A stretch of DNA of 64,000 nucleotides from positions 4,650,001-4,714,000 of the forward strand of contig NZ_CP032155.1 of the NCBI RefSeq assembly GCF_008329905.1. Direction: 5' to 3'. Below are positions 53,267-64,000 of the stretch, one piece after another. The notes beneath the pieces are model-generated. The model saw only the letters and a program-made list of their open reading frames with translations. It was not told the origin of the DNA and searched no databases. Each line of letters opens with the position of its first letter. Within the stretch, counting starts at the first letter, position 1. Position numbers and translations under genes: made by a program. This stretch comes from Mycobacterium sp. ELW1 (GTDB lineage Bacteria > Actinomycetota > Actinomycetes > Mycobacteriales > Mycobacteriaceae).

Positions 53267-54295
53267 CTAGTCGCGTTCGCGCCGCCAGAGCCGCGAAACA
53301 CCCAGTGCACCAACCGCACCCACCGCCATCGCGGCGACCGCCTGCCGGGTGCTCAGACCGTCATCCGGCCCCACCCGCGGCGAGATGACCGCCGGGCCCG
53401 GCGCCGGAACCGGGGCGGGACGCTCATTGTCCTTCGACGTGGCCGCCCACGCGGTGGCGAACAGCACCAGCCGAGCGGTGATGTAGGCGAACACCATCAG
53501 ACCCAACACCGGGCCGAACGTCGCGCCGGCCGGACCGTGCACCACCGACCTCAGGTAGATCGAGCCGACCAGCTTGAAGATCTCGAACGCCACCGCGGCC
53601 ATCAGCCCGGCGCGCACACTGCTGCGGAAGCTCACCGGCACGCGGGGCAAGCGCGCGATCATCCAGCTGAACAACAGCCACGACACCGCCCACGACATCA
53701 CCAGCGAGAGGATCCTCAGCGCGCCGCCAAGCCCGGCCAGGTGGGGCACACCGACCCACTCCAGCACCGTCGTCATCAGCGATGGGTCCGCCAGCGCGGT
53801 CAGCGCGACAGTCGCGATGATCGCCACGAAGACCGACAGGAGCACCGCCAAGTCCGACAGCTTCGTGCGCAGAAAACCCTGTTCGTCGACGCGCTGCTCC
53901 CACATCTGGCTCAGCGCCTCGCGCAGATTCGCGGTCCAGCCCAGTCCCGCCCACGCCGCGGTCGCCAGACCGATCACGCCCACCGACGTCCGGGAGTCGA
54001 TCGCCGAATCGATCAGTCCGATCAGCTGCTGGCCGAAGTCCCCGGAAACCGTTGTCCGGATTCGATTTTCGATATCGGCAAGCAGGTGCGGGCGGCTGGC
54101 AAGCACGAACCCGCCGGCCGCGAAGCCGACCATCAGCAGGGGGAACAGCGCGAAGATCGTGTAATAGGTGATGCCCGCGGCGTAGAAGTCGCCCTTGACG
54201 TTCTGATAGCGCATCCCGGCACGGATCGCGTGGTCGATCCAGTGGTAGCGGGCCCGCAGCCGGTCCAGGCGACCCGGTTCGGCCGGTTCAGACAT
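53267..54295 (-). CDS. YihY/YhjD-family integral membrane protein
   Basis: 342 aa. Six main helices. The family pattern is clear: NVKGDFYAAGITYYTIFALFPLLMVGFAAGGFVLA, AWAGLGWTANLREALSQMWEQ and GPAGATFGPVLGLMVFAYITARLVLFATAWAATS. Corresponds to Rv3335c by position before trpS. Function not established (YhjD relatives have been linked to lipid or LPS export). Ends 8 bp from dacB, convergent, and follows trpS by 18 bp, so probably co-transcribed with it. Confidence 0.87.
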   Translation of the reverse strand: MSEPAEPGRLDRLRARYHWIDHAIRAGMRYQNVKGDFYAAGITYYTIFALFPLLMVGFAAGGFVLASRPHLLADIENRIRTTVSGDFGQQLIGLIDSAIDSRTSVGVIGLATAAWAGLGWTANLREALSQMWEQRVDEQGFLRTKLSDLAVLLSVFVAIIATVALTALADPSLMTTVLEWVGVPHLAGLGGALRILSLVMSWAVSWLLFSWMIARLPRVPVSFRSSVRAGLMAAVAFEIFKLVGSIYLRSVVHGPAGATFGPVLGLMVFAYITARLVLFATAWAATSKDNERPAPVPAPGPAVISPRVGPDDGLSTRQAVAAMAVGAVGALGVSRLWRRERD

Positions 54296-54313
54296 GCCCA
54301 GCCCCTCGTCGTG

Positions 54314-55336
<1,023 letters not shown>

Positions 55337-55392
55337 TCAATCCTGTCACGAGTCCCATCCAGGACCGTCGAGTGGCATTAGCATCCTGCTTC

Positions 55393-56454
55393 GTGCGAGG
55401 AAGACTGGCGCTGGCCGCCGCTATGACGATGATCTGCGCGCTGGCAGGGTGCGGCAGCAACGCGGGTGACGAGAAGCGCCCGGCGTCGACGGCGGTGGTG
55501 ATCGTGTCCGGCGGGGATGCGACGACGCCGTTCACCGGCCCCGAGCAGGCCTGCAAGACCGGGCTGGCCGCCGGCAACACCGACACCGCGCTGCGGGAGT
55601 ATCTGCTCGGCAAGGGCTACACCGTCTACACCTCCCCCGCGATGGCGGGCCGCGGCCAGGTGGTCGACCAGACCGGTTTCGGACCGTTCGGCGTCTGCCC
55701 GATCACCTTGCCGGAGAACATGACCGTCGACTCGACGGGCAGCATCGACACCGCGGGCGAACACCTGGCCCGGTTCCTCACCTGGTTGCACACCGACAAG
55801 GGCGTCACCGAGGTCGACTTCGTCGGCCACTCGATGGGCGGGCTGTACTCCCGCGCGGCCATCCGGGTGCTGGCGTCGACGAACTCGCCGCTGAAGGTGC
55901 GGTCGCTGACTACCATCGGGACCCCGTGGCAGGGCTCCTACCTGTCGGATTTCGCCAACGGGCTGATCCCGCTGAGCGATTGCAAGGGCGACACCTTCTG
56001 CGAGACGTCGATGAAAGGCATGTCCGACGAGGTGAAGCGGCTCATGGCCGGTTCGGGCCGCGAGGTCAACCAGGCGTTCCTGATGGGCAAGAACGGCTGG
56101 AACGAATACCAGTCCGGGGTGCTCGACAAGATCCCGGTGGTGTTGATCGGCGGCAAGAAGTTCAACCCCAAAAATTCCGGCAGCGACGGGCCGGTGAACC
56201 CGGCGGTGTGGCCCAACGACGGCATCGTCGCACTGCAGAGCGCGCTCGCCAAGAACATCAGCGACCCGGTGCTGCCGCACCGGCGCTGTTCGACCTTCGA
56301 CGACACCCACAGCATTTTCGTCTCCAATCTTGCTGGGCTGGAACAGAAAACCGCGCTGACGTGGGATCCGCAGGTGCTCGAAGTCGTGCACAAGGCCATC
56401 GACGATGCACCCAAGGCGCTTGACGGGCCCAACCGGGAAGGCTGCCCGTCGTAG
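55393..56454 (+). CDS. Lipoprotein alpha/beta-hydrolase (lipase/esterase), tandem copy 1
   Basis: 353 aa from GTG 55393; a GTG 7 codons upstream also works, but this one gives a standard lipoprotein signal LALAAAMTMICALAGC with Cys20 as the lipidated residue. Alpha/beta-hydrolase: AVVIVSGGDATTPF, nucleophile VDFVGHSMGGLYSRAAIRVL, LTTIGTPWQGSYLSDF, WPNDGIVALQSAL and PHRRCSTFDDTHS with the catalytic His region. Probably acts on lipids at the cell surface. Paralogue of the next gene, which begins on its stop codon. Confidence 0.85.
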   Translation: MRGRLALAAAMTMICALAGCGSNAGDEKRPASTAVVIVSGGDATTPFTGPEQACKTGLAAGNTDTALREYLLGKGYTVYTSPAMAGRGQVVDQTGFGPFGVCPITLPENMTVDSTGSIDTAGEHLARFLTWLHTDKGVTEVDFVGHSMGGLYSRAAIRVLASTNSPLKVRSLTTIGTPWQGSYLSDFANGLIPLSDCKGDTFCETSMKGMSDEVKRLMAGSGREVNQAFLMGKNGWNEYQSGVLDKIPVVLIGGKKFNPKNSGSDGPVNPAVWPNDGIVALQSALAKNISDPVLPHRRCSTFDDTHSIFVSNLAGLEQKTALTWDPQVLEVVHKAIDDAPKALDGPNREGCPS

Positions 56455-57479
56455 TGCGCCGCATCCTGGCGCTGGCTGCCGTGGTGTTGCTGGCGGGCTG
56501 CTCGCACAGCGGCACCGGCGCCCGCCCACCTGCGCAGGCGGTGGTCCTGGTGTCCGGACTGGCCGGCACCGCCCCCTACACCGCGCCCGACGCTTCGTGT
56601 GCGATCGGTCTGCCGGCCGGCACCGATCACACCGCGTTGCGCGAACACCTTGCGGGGAAGGGGTATTCGGTGTTCACCGCCCCGGCGATGGCCGGCCCCG
56701 GCCAGGTGCACGACACACGCGGCTACGGCGCATTCGCCGCCTGCCCCGCGCCGCTGCCCGCGTCGATGACCCTCGACAGCACCGGCAGCATCGACCTCGC
56801 CGGCGAGCACCTGGCCCGGTTCATCGACTGGCTGCACACCGAGAGACACATCGACGAGGTGGATCTGGTGGGCCATTCGATGGGTGGACTGTTCGCCCGG
56901 GCGGCGATCCGCACCCTTGCGGCCGAGCAGTCACCGGTCACCGTCCGATCTCTGACGACGATCGGAACACCTTGGCAGGGTTCCTATCTGGCGAATTTTG
57001 TCGAGGGAACAGTAAAGCTGGGCGACTGCCTGGGCGACCAGTTCTGTGAAAGCCAGATGCAAGGCTATTCCAGAGATATTGCGGCCGTTCATGTTTCCGG
57101 TTCGGCGCGTGAGCTCGGGCAGTCGTATCTGATGGGCGCCAAGGGCTGGAACAGCTTTCAGGCGGGCGTGCTCGACAGGGTGCCCGTCACACTGATCGGC
57201 GGCAACCGATTCGACCGTGCGGGCGGCGGCCCGGCGGTATGGCCGAACGACGGCGTGGTGGAGTTACGCAGTGCCCTGGGCCGCGACATCGACGACGCCG
57301 TGGTGCCGCACCGGCGCTGCCGCGTCGTCGACGACACCCACAGCGACTACGTCTCGACGATCAGCAGGCTGCCCCGCGATACCGCCCTGACCTGGGACCC
57401 GCGGGTGCTGGACGCGGTGACCCAGGCGATCGACGGCGCAGCCGAGGCACTGAACGGCCGTACCCGACAAGGGTGCTGA
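56454..57479 (+). CDS. Lipoprotein alpha/beta-hydrolase (lipase/esterase), tandem copy 2
   Basis: 341 aa from GTG 56454, one-base overlap with the stop of copy 1 (TAGTG). Lipoprotein signal LALAAVVLLAGC with the lipid cysteine at residue 15. Nucleophile motif DLVGHSMGGLFARAAIRTL, then TIGTPWQGSYLANF, WPNDGVVELRSALG and PHRRCRVVDDTHSDY. Similar along its length to copy 1, with the same four cysteine positions in the middle (for example DCLGDQFCE against DCKGDTFCE). Ends QGC. Confidence 0.85.
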   Translation: MRRILALAAVVLLAGCSHSGTGARPPAQAVVLVSGLAGTAPYTAPDASCAIGLPAGTDHTALREHLAGKGYSVFTAPAMAGPGQVHDTRGYGAFAACPAPLPASMTLDSTGSIDLAGEHLARFIDWLHTERHIDEVDLVGHSMGGLFARAAIRTLAAEQSPVTVRSLTTIGTPWQGSYLANFVEGTVKLGDCLGDQFCESQMQGYSRDIAAVHVSGSARELGQSYLMGAKGWNSFQAGVLDRVPVTLIGGNRFDRAGGGPAVWPNDGVVELRSALGRDIDDAVVPHRRCRVVDDTHSDYVSTISRLPRDTALTWDPRVLDAVTQAIDGAAEALNGRTRQGC

Positions 57480-57486
57480 TGCCGAC

Positions 57487-57508
57487 GTGTCCCCCAATCG
57501 GTGGACAC
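57487..57508 (+). terminator. Hairpin after the lipase pair
   Basis: GTGTCC (57487-57492) and GGACAC (57503-57508) pair, with an inner CC/GG pair possible, just past the stop of lipase 2. A second small palindrome CGGCTG-GT-CAGCCG follows at 57515-57528. No U-run, so this could be a factor-dependent stop or an operator for the small secreted gene downstream. Confidence 0.35.
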
Positions 57509-57598
57509 GGAAAACGGCTGGTCAGCCGATCGACCTAAGGGTGGTGAACGCGAATGATTGTTCTCAGACCGAACGACATTCGAGAAAGAGGCACCACG

Positions 57599-57829
57599 AT
57601 GACCACGAACCGCATCAAGGCTCTGATCGCAGCCCCCGCCCTCGCCGCTGCCGTCATCGGTGGTGCAGCGCTCACGTTCGCCGGACCGGCCAGCGCGACC
57701 ACCACCTTGAACGACTACTCCCCGTACACCGACAGCTCCACGACCGGCAACTTCTACGCCCCGACCACCTACGCCACCCCGGCCACGACGTACGTCCCGT
57801 GGGGCGCCTGGATCAACGGAAACTACTAG
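57599..57829 (+). CDS. Small secreted Tyr/Thr-rich peptide
   Basis: 76 aa from ATG 57599 (a GAGAAAGAGG stretch precedes it). Clear signal peptide: basic start TTNRIK, hydrophobic core ALIAAPALAAAVIGGAAL, cleavage near GPASA/TTT. The mature part is only about 42 residues: rich in Tyr, Thr, Pro and aromatic residues, no cysteine, and nearly uncharged, with YAPTTYATPATTYVPWGAW. It has its own strong terminator. I do not recognise a family. An extracellular or wall-surface peptide is inference from the signal. Confidence 0.7.
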   Translation: MTTNRIKALIAAPALAAAVIGGAALTFAGPASATTTLNDYSPYTDSSTTGNFYAPTTYATPATTYVPWGAWINGNY

Positions 57830-57840
57830 ACCAGGAAGAC

Positions 57841-57885
57841 ATGGGCCGGTTGCCTCCTCCCCCCCGAGGCGACCGGCCCATTTTT
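57841..57885 (+). terminator. Strong intrinsic terminator
   Basis: Arms at 57841-57856 (ATGGGCCGGTTGCCTC) and 57866-57881 pair over 16 bp with one G-T wobble, around a C-rich loop, followed by a T run (57881-57885). It ends the small secreted peptide gene and, as it lies between convergent genes, may also serve xth. Confidence 0.9.
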
Positions 57886-57891
57886 GTCGGC

Positions 57892-58695
57892 TCAGCCGAA
57901 CTCGACGGTCACCGGTGCGTGATCCGACCAGCGCAGCGCGTAGGCCGCGGGCTTTTCGACCCGCGCCGACACTGTTCGTGCCGCCAGGCTCTCGCTGGCC
58001 AGGTGGTAGTCGATGCGCCAGCCCGCGTCGTTGTCGAACGCTTTACCGCGCCACGACCACCAGCTGTACGGGCCTGCGACATCAGGGTGCATCTGGCGCA
58101 CGACGTCCACCCAGCCGGAGTCCAGCAGGTCAGTGAGCCACTGCCGCTCGCTGGGCAGGAACCCGGCCTTCTTGACGTTGGCCTTCCACGCCTTGATGTC
58201 GTTCTCGGTGTGGGCGATGTTCCAGTCGCCGCAGATCACCGCGTCGCGCCCGTCGGCCGTCAGCTCCGCCATCCGCTTGGCCAGTGCGGCCATGAACCGT
58301 TCCTTCTCCAGCTGGCGGTCGGTGCCGGCTTCACCGGTGTGCACATACACGCTGGCGACCGTGTGGCCACTCGCCAGATCAGCCTCGACATAGCGGCCGT
58401 GTAGCTCGAACTCGGTTGCCGCCAAGCCGATTCGGACCGCCTCGAACGGGGTGCGGGACAGGATCGCCACCCCGCTGCGGCCCTTGAGATGCGGGCTGGC
58501 CGAGGCCAGGTGCCAGCCGTCGGCCACCGCCGGCGCCAGCGCCTCGGCGATCTGCTCGTCGTCGGAACGGGTTTCCTGCAGGCACACCACGTCGGAGGTG
58601 GTCTGCGACAGCCAGGCCAACAGTCCGAGGTTCTCGGCCGAACGCTGGCGGACAGCGGCGCGGACGCCGTTGACATTGATGGTGGTCACGATCAC
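57892..58695 (-). CDS. xth: Exodeoxyribonuclease III / AP endonuclease
   Basis: 267 aa from GTG 58695 (VIVTTINVNGVRAAV); a GTG two codons in also possible. The EEP nuclease residues: INVNGVRAA (Asn), VVCLQETRSDD (Glu), YVHTGEAG, GDWNIAHTENDIK (Asp/Asn), WRIDYHLAS (Asp) and RWSDHAPVTVEF (Asp-His). It nicks DNA at abasic sites and degrades 3' ends in base excision repair. Full length. Divergent from an alpha/beta-hydrolase gene across 51 bp. Confidence 0.93.
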   Translation of the reverse strand: MIVTTINVNGVRAAVRQRSAENLGLLAWLSQTTSDVVCLQETRSDDEQIAEALAPAVADGWHLASASPHLKGRSGVAILSRTPFEAVRIGLAATEFELHGRYVEADLASGHTVASVYVHTGEAGTDRQLEKERFMAALAKRMAELTADGRDAVICGDWNIAHTENDIKAWKANVKKAGFLPSERQWLTDLLDSGWVDVVRQMHPDVAGPYSWWSWRGKAFDNDAGWRIDYHLASESLAARTVSARVEKPAAYALRWSDHAPVTVEFG

Positions 58696-58746
58696 GGGAG
58701 AAAACCTATCTTGCGGTACCGGCGGTATCACCTTTACGGTCTGGTT

Positions 58747-59619
58747 GTGGCGACCCGCGAATCAATCCATCTAGGTGCCGGCGAACCGATCCTGCTCCTG
58801 CACCCGTTCATGATGTCCTCCTACGTCTGGTCCGACGTTGCGCCCCGGCTTGCCGACACCGGCCGCTTCGAGGTGTTCGCACCGTCGATGGCCGGTCACA
58901 ACGGTGGCCCGCGCAGCCGGTCGTTGATCCTGGACTCCTCGACCCTGGCCGACCACGTCGAGCGCCAGCTGGACGAGATGGGCTGGGACACCGCCCACGT
59001 CGTCGGCAACTCGCTGGGCGGCTGGGTGGCCTTCGAGCTCGAGCGACGTGGCCGGGCCAGGACGCTGACCGGGATCGCCCCGGCCGGCGGCTGGCACCGC
59101 TGGTCACCGGTGAAATACGAGATCGTCGGCAAGTTCATCGCCGGCCTGCCGGTGTGGCTGACCGCCCGGCTGCTGGGCGAACGCGCGCTGCGGCTGCCCG
59201 GCGTCAAAGCCGCAGCCACGGTGCCGATCAGCGCCACCCCGCAGGGCGTCACCGAGGTGCAGCTGCAGGAGATCCTCGATGACGTCACGCATTGTCCGGC
59301 CTACTACCAGCTGCTCATCAAGGCGTTGCTGATGCCGGGACTGATGGAGCTGACCGAGTTGTCGGTCCCGACGCACCTGGTGGTCTGCGAACGCGACCGG
59401 GTGCTGCCCCATCCAAGGTTCACCAAGCACTTCCACAAGCACATTCCGGAGATCACCAAGGTGACGCATCTCGACGGCGTCGGGCACATCCCGATGTTCG
59501 AGGCGCCGGATCGCGTCACGAACCTGATCGCCGACTGGGTCGACGCCCACGTACCGCCGGTGCGGCAGCCCAGCCCAATCAGTGAGGCGGGAGCTAGCTG
59601 TACTGACCACGGACGTTAG
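58747..59619 (+). CDS. Alpha/beta-hydrolase, C-terminus altered by IS insertion
   Basis: 290 aa from GTG 58747. HLGAGEPILLLHPFMMSSYVWSD (oxyanion region), nucleophile HVVGNSLGGWVAFELE (Ser in GNSLGG), acid in LVVCERDRVLPH and His in LDGVGHIPMFE give a complete triad. Substrate unknown. The IS481 element begins 21 bp before the stop codon, so the final residues CTDHGR come from the element. Without it the frame would read GCT AGC TGA and end at ...SEAGAS. The change is small and the enzyme should still work. Confidence 0.82.
   Translation: MATRESIHLGAGEPILLLHPFMMSSYVWSDVAPRLADTGRFEVFAPSMAGHNGGPRSRSLILDSSTLADHVERQLDEMGWDTAHVVGNSLGGWVAFELERRGRARTLTGIAPAGGWHRWSPVKYEIVGKFIAGLPVWLTARLLGERALRLPGVKAAATVPISATPQGVTEVQLQEILDDVTHCPAYYQLLIKALLMPGLMELTELSVPTHLVVCERDRVLPHPRFTKHFHKHIPEITKVTHLDGVGHIPMFEAPDRVTNLIADWVDAHVPPVRQPSPISEAGASCTDHGR
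59593..59598 (+). repeat. Target-site duplication of the IS481 element, left
   Basis: GCTAGC directly before the left terminal inverted repeat; the same six bases follow the right end at 60691-60696. The site is itself a palindrome. Confidence 0.85.
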
Positions 59620-60690
59620 GGACGGCGTGGCGTGGTGACATGACGAAGACCTCCGAGTGAAGTGCGAGCTGTCTAGGAACGCACCAACTCATCTCGGAGG
59701 TCTTCGTGTCCCACCGTAACGCCCCGTTGTCTGAAACCGGACGCCTGCGACTGGCCCGTTGCGTCGTCGAGGACGGTTGGAGTCTTCGACGCGCTGCTGA
59801 CCGATTCCAGGTAGCAGTGACTACCGCCAGTCGCTGGGCGAGCCGCTACCGCGAATATGGTCCGGCCGGCATGGTCGACCGCAGCTCACGGCCTCACCGC
59901 TGCCCCAATCAGACTCCAACACGTACCGAGCGGCGCATCATCAAGGTGCGTGTCATTCGCCGTTGGGGACCGGCGCGCATCGGTTATCTGCTGGGCCTGC
60001 ACCCCTCGACGGTGCACCGGGTCCTCACTCGTTACGGCATGGCCAAACTGCGCTGGCTGGACCGCGGCACTGGCTGCGTGATCCGACGCATGCAACCCGC
60101 CGAGTGCGGCGAAATGGTCCACATCGACGTCAAGAAGCTGGGCAAAATTCCTGCCGGCGGCGGCTGGCGGATGCTGGGTCGCTCGGTGGGTAACCGCAAT
60201 CACCAAGCCGACAAAAGCAGTGGACAGACCAACAAACGTCGACAACCGGTACGCGGCTATCACTTCCTGCACACCGCAATCGACGGCTATTCCCGGCTGG
60301 CCTACAGCGAGATACTCAGCGATGAACGCAAAGACACGGCCGCCGCCTTCTGGCTACGAGCCAACACCTGGTTCGCCCAACATGGCATCAACGTTCGAAA
60401 AGTGTTGACCGACAATGGATCATGCTATCGATCACATCCCTTCCGGGACGCACTGGGCACCATCGAGCATCGCCGAACCCGGCCCTATCGGCCACAGACA
60501 AATGGCAAAGTAGAGCGGTTCCACCGCACGCTGGCCGAAGAATGGGCCTACGCCCGGCTCTACCGCAGCGACACCGAACGCTGCGACGAGTTCATCACCT
60601 GGCTGCACACCTACAATTACCACCGCGGCCACACCGCACTCGGCGGCCAACCACCCGCCGCCCGCGTACCTAACCTCTCAGGTCAGTACA
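59599..60690 (+). mobile_element. IS481-family insertion sequence, complete
   Basis: 1092 bp. The ends are inverted: TGTACTGACC (59599-59608) and GGTCAGTACA (60681-60690), extended inward by TTAGG-N-ACG (59616-59624) and its complement (60665-60673), giving imperfect 26-bp repeats. The 6-bp GCTAGC lies on both sides. One transposase gene fills the element. It landed at the very end of the hydrolase gene and beside the end of icd2. Confidence 0.92.
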
Positions 60691-60691
60691 G

Positions 60692-60695
<4 letters not shown>
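59706..60695 (+). CDS. IS481-family DDE transposase
   Basis: 329 aa, GTG start 59706. An N-terminal helix-turn-helix ([27 protein letters not shown]) and a second DNA-binding segment ([16 protein letters not shown]) precede the integrase-type catalytic core. The acidic triad is in [10 protein letters not shown] (Asp), [14 protein letters not shown] (Asp) and [11 protein letters not shown] (Glu). Intact. The coding frame runs past the right end of the element, and its TAG stop (60693-60695) is supplied by the duplicated target GCTAGC. Confidence 0.93.
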
Positions 60696-62917
<2,222 letters not shown>

Positions 62918-63081
62918 TGCTGTTGTCTCCCGGGCGGTCAGTCAGGTGCTTTGGCGGCTATCAGTATCGCGTCGCTTCTGAACCTACGTGACCGCCGTCG
63001 TCGTATCTGTTGAGAGGTCTGCGTCACAGTCGTACCCGACGGCGCCAATAATCCCGCTGGCCTCCCGTTACGAAGGTCCGC
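62918..63081. other. Intergenic DNA between icd2 and the metY leader
   Basis: Divergent promoter region with no open frame I would support. A GGGAG ribosome site for icd2 lies about 9 bp before its ATG. No repeat or RNA gene seen here. Confidence 0.5.
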
Positions 63082-63087
63082 TATGCT
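63082..63087 (+). promoter_or_regulatory. -10 box of the metY transcript
   Basis: TATGCT fits TANNNT and would start transcription near 63094, at the 5' end of the riboswitch. No convincing -35. Confidence 0.45.
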
Positions 63088-63093
63088 TTGACT

Positions 63094-64000
<907 letters not shown>

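Overview
The window is about 64 kb of high-GC actinobacterial DNA that reads as a rapidly growing, environmental-type mycobacterium (Mycolicibacterium-like). The evidence is gene content and order: lhr and nei2, then an RluA-type synthase/glpD2/lpdA, galE, the amidohydrolase pair, purine nucleoside phosphorylase, pmmB/upp, an Rv3311-like protein, add/deoA/cdd, sdhCDAB, dacB/yhjD/trpS and finally metY. This follows, with insertions, the M. tuberculosis order from about Rv3296 to Rv3341. Typical mycobacterial families (MmpL, PE-PPE domain, 13E12/DUF222, monomeric icd2, SAM-IV riboswitch) support this. The assignment is made from memory of those genomes, not from a search.

Region by region: 1-4.9 kb is an accessory island between lhr and nei2. 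It holds an IS110-type element with a structured 5' non-coding region, an SOS-controlled DUF222/HNH gene and a membrane-protein gene bracketed by 48-bp direct repeats. 4.9-19.4 kb is conserved housekeeping (base excision repair, glycerol-3-phosphate and flavin oxidoreductases, galE, nucleoside and sugar-phosphate metabolism), but the adjacent divergent genes amiA-like and pnp are both frameshifted. 19.4-28.6 kb holds an Rv3311-like duplicated protein, a secreted PE-PPE hydrolase, a methyltransferase / PhyH dioxygenase / MocA oxidoreductase cassette (the dioxygenase is frameshifted), a large MmpL transporter and a small Cys/Pro secreted protein. 28.6-31.3 kb is a translationally coupled cdd-deoA-add nucleoside salvage operon, and 31.5-34.9 kb is sdhCDAB.

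34.9-41.3 kb is a seven-gene, tightly overlapping minus-strand operon: two FadE subunits, two MaoC-type hydratase subunits, a thiolase-fold protein without the thiolase nucleophile, a DUF35 protein and an acyl-CoA synthetase. It resembles the igr side-chain-shortening operon of cholesterol catabolism. 41.4-52 kb is amine and amino-acid metabolism: permease, gamma-glutamyltransferase, remnant ABC ATPase, TetR with two palindromic operators, aminoaldehyde dehydrogenase, Lrp/AsnC regulator, class III aminotransferase and an SMP-30-like protein. 52-59.6 kb covers cell-wall and secreted proteins (dacB, YihY, two tandem lipoprotein hydrolases, a Tyr/Thr-rich secreted peptide), trpS and xth. An IS481-family element with a 6-bp target duplication sits exactly between a hydrolase and icd2. 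The window ends in metY under a SAM-IV riboswitch.

The most unusual points are the candidate bridge RNA of the IS110 element, the LexA box lying on a leaderless start, the 48-bp repeats, the igr-like operon with altered catalytic and zinc residues, the paired operator sites for the MarR and TetR regulators, the methyltransferase/dioxygenase/MocA cassette, and three separate frameshifts. The frameshifts may be biological or assembly errors. No tRNA, rRNA or CRISPR array was seen.
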